Shown: one piece after another, positions 10,527 to 19,512 of the stretch | Layout of the letters: the number at the start of each line of letters is the position of its first letter | How positions within the stretch are numbered: the stretch's first letter is position 1 | Source: Brevibacterium sp. HMSC07C04 | Lineage (GTDB): Bacteria > Actinomycetota > Actinomycetes > Actinomycetales > Brevibacteriaceae | Direction of reading: 5' to 3' | Length of the DNA stretch: 64,000 nucleotides | Assembly (NCBI RefSeq): GCF_001815905.1 | Contig: NZ_KV823244.1 | Coordinates: 1-64,000, forward strand | The notes under the pieces: generated by a model | The model's database searches: none | What the model saw: the letters and a program-made list of their open reading frames with translations, nothing else | What the model was told of the DNA's origin: nothing | Position numbers and translations under genes: made by a program

Positions 10527-11105
10527 GTGACTGGATCTGCTTCTTTCTCCGATGCTCAGGCTGCTATCGCGGACGCGGCGATTACGGTGATCGCCGAGCG
10601 CGGCTTTGATGTTGTCAGTGTCCGCTCGGCCGCTGCCGCAGCCGGGATGTCTCCGGGAGCGGTGCAGTATCACTTTCCCAGCCGCCAACGGCTGCTCCAG
10701 GCCGCCTTTCAGCGTTCCGTGCAGCGCCAGGACGCGCGAGTGCTCGCTGCTGATCGGGACGTGAGCAGCAAGCGCAGCCCTCTGCGTGAGCTGCTGCCGA
10801 TAGGCCCGGAACAGAGGGAAGACGCGCTGGCGTGGGTCGCCTTCGGGGCGGCAGCCTCAACCCGGCCGTGGCTGGCTGAACTGTATCGGCGGGAACTCGA
10901 CAGCTTCCGGGAGAAGCTGGAAGAGGCGTTCGCCTCGGGTGTTGAGTCCGGCGAGCTCCGTGCGGATCTTGATGTGTCGCTCGCGGCGCGTTTGGTCACC
11001 GCGCTGGTCAACGGCCTGACCCTTGACTACATCAACAGCCCCGGCACGGAGCCGGCCGAACTCGACGCCATGTTGGAAAGCGGACTGGTTCGGATCTTGG
11101 CCTGA
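10527..11105 (+). CDS. TetR-family transcriptional regulator
   Basis: A 192-residue repressor. The N-terminal helix-turn-helix (residues 10-57) reads AIADAAITVIAERGFDVVSVRSAAAAAGMSPGAVQYHF, split by the normal turn. The rest is an all-helical ligand-binding domain with a TetR_C-like end. A GTG start at 10527 follows GGTGCTGGA. It is divergent from the GAP-family membrane gene, and the intergenic palindrome is its probable operator, so it likely represses both genes. Its stop (TGA) abuts the stop of the convergent MFS gene in a shared TGATCA, leaving no room for a terminator. Confidence 0.9.
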   Translation: MTGSASFSDAQAAIADAAITVIAERGFDVVSVRSAAAAAGMSPGAVQYHFPSRQRLLQAAFQRSVQRQDARVLAADRDVSSKRSPLRELLPIGPEQREDALAWVAFGAAASTRPWLAELYRRELDSFREKLEEAFASGVESGELRADLDVSLAARLVTALVNGLTLDYINSPGTEPAELDAMLESGLVRILA

Positions 11106-12407
11106 TCAGTGGCTGAGGTCAGAGCCCGAGGTTTCCTTCATGGTGGCAATTGTGACGCACGAGGCGATCAGCAGAAACACCGAGTATGCGCCGAATATCC
11201 AAGCGCTGCCGACGGCTGTGAGAATCATTCCGGCGGTGCCGCCGAAGGCTGCAATCGCCACGGCGTAGGGGATGCCGAACCCAGCTGTGCGCTGAGCGGT
11301 GGGGAACATCTCGGCGTAGGTGGCCGGCGCGTGCGAAAGGAACCCTGCCAGCAGAATCAGCTGCGTGCACACAGCGGCAACCAGCAGTGGGAACGATCCC
11401 GTGGAGATCACGCCGATCGCCGGAAAGTACAGAAGCGCGCTTCCGCCCAGGCCGATGAGCATGGTGGGTTTGCGTCCCCACTTGTCTGACAGCCAGCCCC
11501 ACACCGGCAGCGCGAAGCAGAAGACGATGTTCCCGATAAGACCTGCAACGAAGCCCTGCTGTTCCGTAAACCCGAAGGACTTGTGCGAAATTGAGGCAAT
11601 GGTGACCGACCAGATGTAGTAGGACACCGTCAGCCCGGCCGTCATGCCGATGACGCGCAGGCCGATAGGCCAGTTCTTGAGCACTTCGATGAAGACGTTC
11701 TTCGACAGTTCGGGTGTGGGCTGTTCCTGTACCTTTCGGCGCTGCTCTTCGAAGACTTCGGATTCTTCCATGTAGCGGCGAATCCACAGTGCCACAACTC
11801 CGAGGACGGCGCCGAGAGCAAAGGGGATGCGCCAACCCCAGGCGCTCATCGCCTCCGGTGACAGTGTTGCCTGCAGGGTCAAGCCCAGTGCCAGGCCGAG
11901 CAGCTGGCCGCAGGTGCCGGACACGTAGATGCTCGAAGAGTACAGGCCGCGATGTTCACGAGGTGCCTGTTCGGCAAGGTAGGTCTGCGCGGCTGGGAGC
12001 TCACCGCCGTGGGCCAGACCCTGAATGAGTCGGGCCACAAGGAGCAGAGCCGAGGCAAGCCAGCCGATTTGTTCGTAGCTTGGGCAGACCGCTATGAGCA
12101 GGGATCCGCCGGAGGCTGCGATCACTGAGAGGGTGAGCGCGTGCTTGCGTCCGATCCTGTCGCCGATCCATCCGAAGACAACACCGCCGAAGGGCCTTGC
12201 GACGAAGCCGACTGCGAAGACCGCCATGGTCTCCAAAAAGGCCGACTGCGGGTTTGCGCTGTCGAACAGCTGGCTTGACAGGTATACGGCGAAGCTGGCG
12301 TAGACGTTCCAGTCGTACCACTCGAGAGCATTGCCCACGCTCGTGCCGATGATGGTCTTGGCGTTCGTCTGAGAACGTCTGTTTGCAGATGATGCTGGTG
12401 TGCTCAC
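11106..12407 (-). CDS. MFS transporter, metabolite:H+ symporter (MHS) family
   Basis: A 433-residue permease with about 12 membrane helices. The MHS signature is clear: IGTSVGNALEWYDWNVYASFA at the N-terminus, GWIGDRIGRKHAL in loop 2-3, and RLIQGLAHGGELPAAQTYLAE in helix 4-5. MHS members import organic acids or osmolytes (for example alpha-ketoglutarate, shikimate, proline) with protons; the substrate cannot be chosen here. A GTG at 12413 also exists, but GAGG (12420-12417) is spaced correctly only for the GTG at 12407. It is divergent from dxs. Confidence 0.87.
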   Translation of the reverse strand: MSTPASSANRRSQTNAKTIIGTSVGNALEWYDWNVYASFAVYLSSQLFDSANPQSAFLETMAVFAVGFVARPFGGVVFGWIGDRIGRKHALTLSVIAASGGSLLIAVCPSYEQIGWLASALLLVARLIQGLAHGGELPAAQTYLAEQAPREHRGLYSSSIYVSGTCGQLLGLALGLTLQATLSPEAMSAWGWRIPFALGAVLGVVALWIRRYMEESEVFEEQRRKVQEQPTPELSKNVFIEVLKNWPIGLRVIGMTAGLTVSYYIWSVTIASISHKSFGFTEQQGFVAGLIGNIVFCFALPVWGWLSDKWGRKPTMLIGLGGSALLYFPAIGVISTGSFPLLVAAVCTQLILLAGFLSHAPATYAEMFPTAQRTAGFGIPYAVAIAAFGGTAGMILTAVGSAWIFGAYSVFLLIASCVTIATMKETSGSDLSH

Positions 12408-12501
12408 GGGCACCTACCTCGAGTCGGCAATACGGATGTGGAACAGGCTACGCCCATTGAACGCCGAAGGTGGGCGGTTTCTGTCATTTTCTGCAGACGG
12501 T

Positions 12502-12536
12502 TAGACTGAAGCGTTGAAACCTACACGCACTGGAGG
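12502..12536 (+). promoter_or_regulatory. Candidate dxs promoter and ribosome site
   Basis: A -10-like TAGACT at 12502-12507 is followed by a leader of about 30 nt with GGAGG at 12532-12536, properly spaced before GTG 12545. Unlike many genes here, dxs is leadered. The -35 is poorly defined. Confidence 0.5.
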
Positions 12537-12544
12537 ACCACGCG

Positions 12545-14476
12545 GTGACTTTCCTTGAGGGGCTCGGCGGCCCTGATGATCTGCGGAAACTCAGCGACGC
12601 CGAATGTGACGTTCTGGCCAAAGAGATCCGTGACGAACTGATTTCGAAAGTCTCTGCCGTCGGCGGGCATTTGGGCCCCAATCTGGGCGTTGTCGAACTC
12701 ACCATGGCCATTCACCGCGTGTTCGAATCTCCGCGCGACACCGTGCTGTTCGATGTAGGACACCAGTCCTACGTCCACAAGCTGCTCACCGGCAGGCGCG
12801 CCGGTTTCGATACGCTGCGCCAGTGGGGCGGTATGTCCGGCTATCCCTCGCGGGAAGAGAGCCAGCACGACGTCATTGAGAACTCGCACGCTTCGGCCGC
12901 GCTGTCCTGGGCTGATGGCATTGCCAAGGCGAATCAGCTGCGGGGCAATAACGATCGGCACGTTGTCACCGTCGTCGGCGACGGTGCACTGACGGGCGGT
13001 CTGGCCTGGGAAGCGCTCAACACGATTGCGGCGGACGAATCGACCCCGCCGCGGAAGATGGTCATCGTCGTCAACGACAACGGGCGCTCCTACGCTCCGA
13101 CTGTCGGCGGCTTCGCGTCACACCTGGACTCACTGCGCACGTCATCCAGCTACGAAAAGATTCTGTCCTGGGGCAAAGAGCGGCTGCAGGAGGGCGGCAT
13201 TCCCGGCCGCTACGCCTACTCGGCTATGCACGGGGTGAAAAAGGGCCTGAAGGACATGGTGACCACTCCGTCATCGCAGGCCGGTATGTTCGACGAGCTG
13301 GGCATCAAGTACATCGGCCCGGTTGACGGTCACGATCTCGAAGCCCTCCAGCGGGCGCTGACTTTGGCCAAGCAGTACGATGCCGGTCCTGTCATCGTGC
13401 ACGCGCTCACACAGAAGGGCCACGGCTACGCGCCGGCCTACAACGACGATGCGGACCAGTTTCACGCCGTCGGCGTCATCGACCCGTCGACGGGCAAGGC
13501 CAAGCCGACTGTCGGCACATCGTGGACCGAGGTGTTCGGCAAAGAGATTGTGGAGATTGCCCGCAAACGAGAGGACGTCGTCGCCATCACCGCCGCAATG
13601 CTGCAGCCGGTTGGTCTAAAAGAGTTCGCTGACGAATTTCCCGACCGCGTTTTCGACGTGGGGATTGCCGAACAGCACGCCGTTGCCTCAGCTGCCGGAC
13701 TGTCCTACGGGGGACTGCATCCCGTGGTCTGCCTGTATGCCACGTTCCTCAACCGAGCATTCGATCAGGTGCTCATGGACGTTGCGCTCCACAAGCAGGG
13801 TGTGACCTTTGTTCTCGACCGTGCCGGAGTGACCGGGCCGGACGGGGCAAGCCACCACGGCGTGTGGGATATGGCGATGCTGCGGATCGTGCCCGGCCTG
13901 CAGCTGGCTGCGCCCCGGGATGCCACGCGTTTGGTTGAAGAGCTGCGTGAAGCCGTCCAGGTGGATGATGCCCCGACTGTTGTGCGGTTCTCCCGCGGCA
14001 AGGTCGGACGCGAATTCGAAGCGCTGCGCCGCACCGAGGACGGGGTTGACGTGCTGGCCGATGTGCCCGATGACTGCAGTGCGGATGTTCTCATCGTGTC
14101 GGTGGGAGCGCTTGCAGACCGGGCTTTGGCAGTGCGTGAAGAACTTGCCTCGCGCGGCATCGGCGCCATGGTCGTCGATCCCCGCTGGGTGCTGCCGGTC
14201 CCGCCGTCTGTCATCGAGCGAGGCGCTGAATTCAGCCTTGTGGCGGTGATTGAGGACGGCATTAAGATCGGCGGAATCGGATCGCAGATCCGACAGGAGC
14301 TGCGGGAGGACCGTTCGCGCACGGGCGTCGTCGAACTCGGCGTGCCGGATGAGTTCCTGCCGCAGGGAACGCGGGAAGAAGTTCTGTCCCACGCCGGTAT
14401 GGACGTACAGGACATGGTGGACGACATTCTGCGCATGCTTCCGACTTCTCAGCGCCACCTGCGCGAAGCCCGCTGA
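12545..14476 (+). CDS. dxs: 1-deoxy-D-xylulose-5-phosphate synthase
   Basis: A 643-residue thiamine-diphosphate enzyme that condenses pyruvate and glyceraldehyde-3-phosphate, the entry step of the MEP isoprenoid pathway. Visible features are GHQSYVHKLLTGR (about residues 76-88), the ThDP/Mg motif GDGALTGGLAWEALN ending in NDNGRSYAPTVGG, the catalytic-Glu region DVGIAEQHAVASAAGL, and DRAGVTGPDGASHHG with substrate-binding residues. A C-terminal transketolase_C domain follows. The GTG start is set by GGAGG 9 nt upstream. It supplies precursors for the undecaprenyl and decaprenyl chains made by UppS. It is convergent with the RNase D gene. Confidence 0.97.
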   Translation: MTFLEGLGGPDDLRKLSDAECDVLAKEIRDELISKVSAVGGHLGPNLGVVELTMAIHRVFESPRDTVLFDVGHQSYVHKLLTGRRAGFDTLRQWGGMSGYPSREESQHDVIENSHASAALSWADGIAKANQLRGNNDRHVVTVVGDGALTGGLAWEALNTIAADESTPPRKMVIVVNDNGRSYAPTVGGFASHLDSLRTSSSYEKILSWGKERLQEGGIPGRYAYSAMHGVKKGLKDMVTTPSSQAGMFDELGIKYIGPVDGHDLEALQRALTLAKQYDAGPVIVHALTQKGHGYAPAYNDDADQFHAVGVIDPSTGKAKPTVGTSWTEVFGKEIVEIARKREDVVAITAAMLQPVGLKEFADEFPDRVFDVGIAEQHAVASAAGLSYGGLHPVVCLYATFLNRAFDQVLMDVALHKQGVTFVLDRAGVTGPDGASHHGVWDMAMLRIVPGLQLAAPRDATRLVEELREAVQVDDAPTVVRFSRGKVGREFEALRRTEDGVDVLADVPDDCSADVLIVSVGALADRALAVREELASRGIGAMVVDPRWVLPVPPSVIERGAEFSLVAVIEDGIKIGGIGSQIRQELREDRSRTGVVELGVPDEFLPQGTREEVLSHAGMDVQDMVDDILRMLPTSQRHLREAR

Positions 14477-14550
14477 CGTAAGCCGGCTCTGAAGCCCACC
14501 GAGCTCTGAGCTGATAGGCGGCAGAGTGCTGTGGGGGCGTGTTGGGGAGC

Positions 14551-15783
14551 CTAGCCACTGACGCCGCGGTGTTTGTCGATCACGCGGCACAGCGCGGGCG
14601 CGGCTTCGGCAATCTGCCATTCGCGGACGCTGCGCTGTCGCAGAAACTCCTCGAGTGCGTCGATATCCGCCGGGTGCTTGCCGCCGAGAGCGGCGCGCGC
14701 TGAGAGCTCACGGACCACAGCCGGGGCAATGAGCAGATCGTGTGGAACATTGAGTTCTTCGGACCGCGCGTTGACGGCGCTCTTCATGTGCGACAGAAGT
14801 TCCTTTGCGACGTCCCGCTGTTCCCGCGTCATTCGCGGGGTGGACTTGTGCGGATCGCGCACCGTCGGCATCATGTCCTCGGGCAGTCTGTTGCATGCCT
14901 GTACTGCGCTGAAGAGCTCGCGCGCGTCCGCGGGTGTTGGCCGTCCGCGACCGGGCAGGCGCAGAAGCTCCTTGGAGGAGCGGATCTGGGCCCCGGCTGC
15001 CTGCACCATGGTCCGATCCGCGATGATCCGGCCCGGAGCCACATCGCGCTGTTCGGCAAGGTCATCGCGAACCGCCCACATGGCGCGAACGCGCCCCAGA
15101 CCGCGACGGCTTTTGACAGCGCCCAGGCCGTGGACGCGTCGCCACGGCTCCGGGTAGACCTTCGGGGTGAACTTCGCGGCGTGTGCGAATTCCTGCTGCG
15201 CTATTTCCCATTTGTCGGCTTCGCGCAGCTTCTGTTCGAGGATGTCGCGCAGCTGGATGAGCAGTTCGACGTCGAGAGCGGCGTAGGCCAGCCAGTCGTG
15301 GGGCAGCGGGCGCTGTGACCAGTCGACGTAGGAGTGTTCCTTTGCCAGACGGACACCGAGATGGGCGCCGATGAGAGAGGCCAGACCGAACTTCGGTTCG
15401 CTGAGCAGGCGGGCGGCGATTTCGGTGTCGAAAACACGCGTGGGGACCATGCCTGCCTCTGCCAGACACGGAAGGTCTTGGGAGGACGCGTGGAGTACCC
15501 ACTCGACGTCTTCTATTGCCCGGCCGACCGCTTCGAGGCTGCCAAGTGCTTCGGGATCCAGCAGGAGGATGCCTGCGCCGGCGCGTTTGAGCTGGATGAG
15601 AAAAGCGCGGCTGCCGTAGCGGATTCCCGATGCGCGTTCGGCATCGACTGCGACAGGACCGCTTCCGGCTTCGAGCGCGGCAACGGCGTCGGCGAGCGCT
15701 TTCGGGGTGCTGATGACCTCGGGTACCCCTGACGAGGGCTCGCTCAGCAGAGGAAGGTCGGGGTCGACGTCTGATGAGCTCAT
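14551..15783 (-). CDS. Ribonuclease D-like 3'-5' exonuclease with HRDC domain
   Basis: A 410-residue protein. The DEDDy exonuclease core is complete: D47 and E49 (VAVDAERA), D103 (HASSQDLPCL), and Y167 and D171 (YAALDVELL). An HRDC helical domain (residues about 215-300, RGLGRVRAMWAVRDDLAEQRDVAPGRII in segments) and a second HRDC-like C-terminal part follow. It probably trims tRNA or other structured RNA 3' ends. Its ATG overlaps the stop of the DUF3000 gene (ATGA at 15783-15780), so it is translationally coupled as the second gene of the operon. Confidence 0.9.
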   Translation of the reverse strand: MSSSDVDPDLPLLSEPSSGVPEVISTPKALADAVAALEAGSGPVAVDAERASGIRYGSRAFLIQLKRAGAGILLLDPEALGSLEAVGRAIEDVEWVLHASSQDLPCLAEAGMVPTRVFDTEIAARLLSEPKFGLASLIGAHLGVRLAKEHSYVDWSQRPLPHDWLAYAALDVELLIQLRDILEQKLREADKWEIAQQEFAHAAKFTPKVYPEPWRRVHGLGAVKSRRGLGRVRAMWAVRDDLAEQRDVAPGRIIADRTMVQAAGAQIRSSKELLRLPGRGRPTPADARELFSAVQACNRLPEDMMPTVRDPHKSTPRMTREQRDVAKELLSHMKSAVNARSEELNVPHDLLIAPAVVRELSARAALGGKHPADIDALEEFLRQRSVREWQIAEAAPALCRVIDKHRGVSG

Positions 15784-16388
15784 CGCCTGCGTCCCGGGAA
15801 GGGACTGACTCCTTCGGGCATAGGCGGAAGGCCCGCCGCGGTTGTGATGAGCTCTATCCAGGCCTCAATGTGCTGGGTGATGTCTGCGGGGTCTTCCAGT
15901 ATGGGGCTCCACGATGCACGCAGCTCAAGGTCGACTGTCGTGGGGCGCTGCGCGAGTGTTCCGAAGCTTTCGGAGATGACTTTGGTGGTTGTGCCGCCGA
16001 CTTCGGCGACATTGCAGTCGCGTCCGTCAAGCGCGTCTGTCAGCCAGGTCCAGGCGACCTGCCCGAGCATGGGTTCGGCTGCCAGTTCGTCTTCGAGTTC
16101 GGCTCGGATGTACGACACGAGGCGAAACTCTCCCTGCCATTCCACCGGGGCCTCGGGGTCGTAGAGGACGACGATTCTGCCGGTGGCGAGGTCGTCAACG
16201 GCGTCGCCTTCGAGGAACGTGCCCTCGGCTGTGACCTGGGCGGAAAAGGCGACAGCCCACGGTGCCAGACGGCCGGGAGCGGCGATTTCCTCAATGTGCA
16301 CCTGCGGTGTTGACCGCACGGTTCGGAGGGCCTCGGCGAGTGTCGCGAAGGCCTTGGGCGTGCGGTTGATAGGAACGGGCTGGACCAC
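15780..16388 (-). CDS. DUF3000 domain-containing protein
   Basis: A protein of about 202 residues and unknown function, confined to actinobacteria and normally found beside the RNase D gene and hemE. A central segment (IEEIAAPGRLAPWAVAFSAQV, then GRIVVLYDPEAPVEWQGEFRLVSYIRA) carries the family pattern. No catalytic motif is recognisable. The frame remains open to 16517, overlapping the divergent flavin reductase, but homology starts near FATLAEALRTVRS. A -10-like TACGGT lies 7 nt before GTG 16388, so that leaderless start is chosen. It is coupled to the downstream RNase D gene. Confidence 0.8.
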   Translation of the reverse strand: MVQPVPINRTPKAFATLAEALRTVRSTPQVHIEEIAAPGRLAPWAVAFSAQVTAEGTFLEGDAVDDLATGRIVVLYDPEAPVEWQGEFRLVSYIRAELEDELAAEPMLGQVAWTWLTDALDGRDCNVAEVGGTTTKVISESFGTLAQRPTTVDLELRASWSPILEDPADITQHIEAWIELITTAAGLPPMPEGVSPFPGRRR

Positions 16389-16491
16389 GCATTCAACCGT
16401 AGACAGATCGGCGGGACTGGCGAAGCTCCCACGCCGGGCGGTTGGAATACTCAGGGCCCAAAGTGCCTTCAACAGTCGGAAGGAGAAGACA

Positions 16492-16977
16492 GTGCCCGTT
16501 GAACCGGAAGACTTCAAAAGCGCTTTTGCCGATCACCCTGCTGGGGTGTGCATCGTCACCGCAGACAGCGGTGACGGTCCGTTTGGGCTCACGGCGTCCT
16601 CAGTTGCCAGTGTGTCGCTCGACCCGCCTTCGCTCCTGTTCTCCGTGACAAAGGCCAGGGGAGCGGCCGGACACGTTCTCGACTCCGCCCGCTTTGCAGT
16701 CAACATGCTCCACGCGGGCCATTCTGAGCTGGCCGTGCAGTTTGCGATGCCCGGCGGTGAGCGCTTCTCACCGGGTCAGAACTGGACCTACATGGACGAC
16801 GGTGTGCCGGTGCTGGGCGATGCGCATTCCGTTTTCGTCTGTTCCCACTACGGTCGGCTGCCCGTTGGCGAATCGACGGTGGTCGTGGCCGAAGTCGAAG
16901 ACATTGTGCGCAGACCCCAGGGCAGCCCCATGGTCTACCACCGGCGCCGTTTCCTCGATCTTGGCGACCTTCTGTGA
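16492..16977 (+). CDS. Flavin reductase family protein (FMN-binding)
   Basis: A 161-residue protein with the split-barrel FMN-binding fold of the flavin reductase/HpaC family. Key segments are HPAGVCIVTADSGDGPFGLTAS, with the T-AS motif that contacts flavin phosphate, then SVSLDPPSLLFSVTK and FAVNMLHAGHSELAVQFA. Such enzymes pass electrons from NAD(P)H to flavin for a monooxygenase partner or use a bound flavin directly. No monooxygenase is nearby, so the partner is unknown. The GTG start follows GGAAGGAGAAGA (16478-16489). A longer upstream frame was rejected because it runs through the divergent DUF3000 gene. Confidence 0.85.
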   Translation: MPVEPEDFKSAFADHPAGVCIVTADSGDGPFGLTASSVASVSLDPPSLLFSVTKARGAAGHVLDSARFAVNMLHAGHSELAVQFAMPGGERFSPGQNWTYMDDGVPVLGDAHSVFVCSHYGRLPVGESTVVVAEVEDIVRRPQGSPMVYHRRRFLDLGDLL

Positions 16978-17054
16978 CGATATGCCCACAACAGCCCTGT
17001 GAACCGGCTCTGACCGGTGTCCTGGCGAGGCCCAGCATCTGAGACGATAGGCGT

Positions 17055-18098
17055 ATGGCTACAACTTTCGAACGGGCGGCGACCGGTCGTCCCGTATCGC
17101 GCACACCCGTCTGGTTCATGCGGCAGGCAGGCAGGTCTTTGCCTGAATACCTCAAACTGCGTGAGGGCACGTCGATGCTCGAATCGTGCCGCCGCCCCGA
17201 TATGGTCACCGAAATCACGATGCAGCCGGTCCGCCGTCACGGCGTTGACGCTGCGATCTTCTTCTCCGACATCGTCGTTCCCCTGCAGGCAGCCGGTGTC
17301 GGCGTGGAGATCAAACCCGGTGTCGGGCCGGTTATGGATCAGCCCATTCGCCGCGCTGAGGACATTGACGCGCTGCCTGAGCTGACTGCGGACGATATTC
17401 CCGACATTGCGGAATCGGTGCGCGGAATTGTTGAGCAGCTTCCCGAAGACACTCCGCTCATCGGCTTTGCCGGAGCGCCGTTTACGCTGGCCAGCTACCT
17501 CATTGAGGGCGGGCCGTCGAAGAACCACGAAAAGACGAAGGCCATGATGGTCGGCGCTCCCGAGCTGTTTGACCGTCTGCTGAGCAGACTCGACGTGATG
17601 TCGGAGCTGTTCATCCGCACCCAGGTCGAAGCCGGTGCGAGCGCTTTTCAGGTTTTCGATTCCTGGGCCGGTTACCTGTGCGAGGCCGACTACCGTCGCT
17701 ATGTTCTGCCGCACACGCAACGTCTTTTCTCCGGCCTTTCCGATCTTGATGTTCCCAGCATCCACTTCGGGGTGCAGACCGGCGAGCTGCTCAGTGCCAT
17801 GTCGGAAGCCGGTTCGACCGCGGTCGGCGTTGACTTCCGCGTTGACCTCGCCGAGGGGATCAAGCGGCTTCAGCCTCACCAGGCGGTGCAGGGCAATCTG
17901 GATCCCGCCATGCTGTTTGCACCGTGGGAGGCTCTGCGGGAGCGCATTGAGGCGGTTGTCCGCAAGGGTCTCGAAGCTCCCGGCTTTGTGTTCAATTTGG
18001 GTCACGGTGTGCTGCCCAATACCGATCCCGAGGTGCCGGGCCGGGTTGTCCGGGAAGTGCACCGGATCTCCGAGCAGGTGCTGGCTGAAAAGTCATGA
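17055..18098 (+). CDS. hemE: Uroporphyrinogen decarboxylase
   Basis: A 347-residue enzyme that removes four carboxyl groups from uroporphyrinogen III to give coproporphyrinogen III. Signatures are RTPVWFMRQAGRSLPEY (residues 16-32, substrate-binding Arg residues), FFSDIVVPLQAAG with the catalytic Asp region, GFAGAPFTLASYLIEGG, and VFDSWAGYL. It is first in a hemE-hemY-hemQ operon and overlaps hemY by ATGA. A -10-like GACGAT (17043-17048) sits 6 nt before the ATG, suggesting a leaderless mRNA. Confidence 0.97.
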   Translation: MATTFERAATGRPVSRTPVWFMRQAGRSLPEYLKLREGTSMLESCRRPDMVTEITMQPVRRHGVDAAIFFSDIVVPLQAAGVGVEIKPGVGPVMDQPIRRAEDIDALPELTADDIPDIAESVRGIVEQLPEDTPLIGFAGAPFTLASYLIEGGPSKNHEKTKAMMVGAPELFDRLLSRLDVMSELFIRTQVEAGASAFQVFDSWAGYLCEADYRRYVLPHTQRLFSGLSDLDVPSIHFGVQTGELLSAMSEAGSTAVGVDFRVDLAEGIKRLQPHQAVQGNLDPAMLFAPWEALRERIEAVVRKGLEAPGFVFNLGHGVLPNTDPEVPGRVVREVHRISEQVLAEKS

Positions 18099-19510
18099 CC
18101 GAACGTAGGGCAGTCGTCATTGGGGCCGGAATCTCCGGCCTGACCGCCGCCTATGAGTACCTGCGGCTGCGCCCGGGCAGTTCTGTCACGGTGTACGAGG
18201 CGTCTGACCGCGTGGGCGGTCTGCTGAAGTCCTCGACACTCGGCGGGGCTGTTGAATCGGCTGACGTCGGTGCCGAGGCGAGCCTCTATCTGCGGCCTGA
18301 AACCCGCGAACTTGCCGAGGATCTGGGTCTGGAAGCCGTGTATCCGTCGCGGGAGCACTCCTCGCAGCTGTTTGTAGGCGGGCGCATGCAGGCCATGCCC
18401 AAGGGCACCCTGATGGGTGTGCCGGGGGACCCTCGTGCGCTGGAGGGAATTCTCAGCAGCGAACAGATCGCCAGGGCCGAAGACGAACAGCTCACCCGCG
18501 CAGGCAGCGGCGATGTGTCGATCGGCGATTTCGTAGCCGCCCGACTGGGTGAGGCTGTTGTCGACACGGTGCTCGACCCCCTCATCGGCGGCGTCTATTC
18601 GGGCCGCTGTCGTGACCTGTCGATGCAGGCGACGGTTCCGGCCCTGTTGGATGCCTACCGCACAGGCACCTCGGTCACCGAAACGGTCAGGACCACGCTG
18701 GCCGCCCGCACTGCGGCTGCCGGGGCGAATGTTCCCGGCACGCAGGAAAAGGCTGCGCCGCCGGTGTTCATGACCCTGCGCGGCGGAATCAGCGTTCTGG
18801 TCTCGGCCCTGGCTGATGAAGTGCGCAGCTGCGGAGGGCAGATTGTGACGTCAGCGCGGGCTGTGTCCGCGCAGAGGGGCGACGATGGCTGGCAGGTGCT
18901 GTTCGCCGACGGCGGGCAGGCCCTGGCCGATGACGTCATCATCGCCGTGCCCGCCTATGCGGCAGCAGAGATTCTGCGCGACGCGGCACCTCGGGCAGCG
19001 CAGCTGCTGGCAGATGTTCCCTACGCCAGTTGTGCCGTCATCACCGCGGTCATCGACCTTGCCGAGCCGTTAAGCGGCAGCGGCTTCCTCATCCCGCCCA
19101 CCGAGAATCGCTTCATCAAGGCTTCAACCTACGCGTCAAACAAATGGCCCTGGCTGGATGCTGTTCTGCCTGACGGCCGTGCTGTTGTGCGCATGAGCGT
19201 TGGCCGTTACGGTGATGGTCCTGACGCGTGGGGGCAGTTGGACGACGCTGAACTTGCCAGCCGCGCGTGGGCGGACTGGCTCGACATCACCGGCAGGAAC
19301 GACATCGCCGCGCACCTGGAGGTCCAGCGGTGGCAGGACAGTCTGCCCCAGTTCACTCCGGGACATTTCGACCGCGTGGCGGACATCGACCGTGCGACAT
19401 CTGAGACCCCCGGTCTGGCGCTTGTCGGAAACGTGTACGAAGGTGTAGGACTGCCGGCGTGCATATCCCGAGCGCAGAACGAAATCCATCGCATAGGCGA
19501 GAAAGGCTGA
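18095..19510 (+). CDS. hemY: Coproporphyrinogen III / protoporphyrinogen oxidase (HemY/CgoX)
   Basis: A 471-residue FAD-dependent oxidase. The N-terminal dinucleotide motif VVIGAGISGLTAAYEYLR (residues 7-24) and an acidic beta-2 end (VYEASDRVGG) bind FAD. A C-terminal FAD signature, LALVGNVYEGVGLPACI, is at about residues 445-461. Because HemQ follows, the likely reaction is oxidation of coproporphyrinogen III to coproporphyrin III, as in Gram-positive and actinobacterial pathways, rather than the protoporphyrin reaction. The start codon overlaps the hemE stop. Gene names hemG, hemY and cgoX are all in use for this family. Confidence 0.93.
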   Translation: MTERRAVVIGAGISGLTAAYEYLRLRPGSSVTVYEASDRVGGLLKSSTLGGAVESADVGAEASLYLRPETRELAEDLGLEAVYPSREHSSQLFVGGRMQAMPKGTLMGVPGDPRALEGILSSEQIARAEDEQLTRAGSGDVSIGDFVAARLGEAVVDTVLDPLIGGVYSGRCRDLSMQATVPALLDAYRTGTSVTETVRTTLAARTAAAGANVPGTQEKAAPPVFMTLRGGISVLVSALADEVRSCGGQIVTSARAVSAQRGDDGWQVLFADGGQALADDVIIAVPAYAAAEILRDAAPRAAQLLADVPYASCAVITAVIDLAEPLSGSGFLIPPTENRFIKASTYASNKWPWLDAVLPDGRAVVRMSVGRYGDGPDAWGQLDDAELASRAWADWLDITGRNDIAAHLEVQRWQDSLPQFTPGHFDRVADIDRATSETPGLALVGNVYEGVGLPACISRAQNEIHRIGEKG

Positions 19511-19512
19511 AA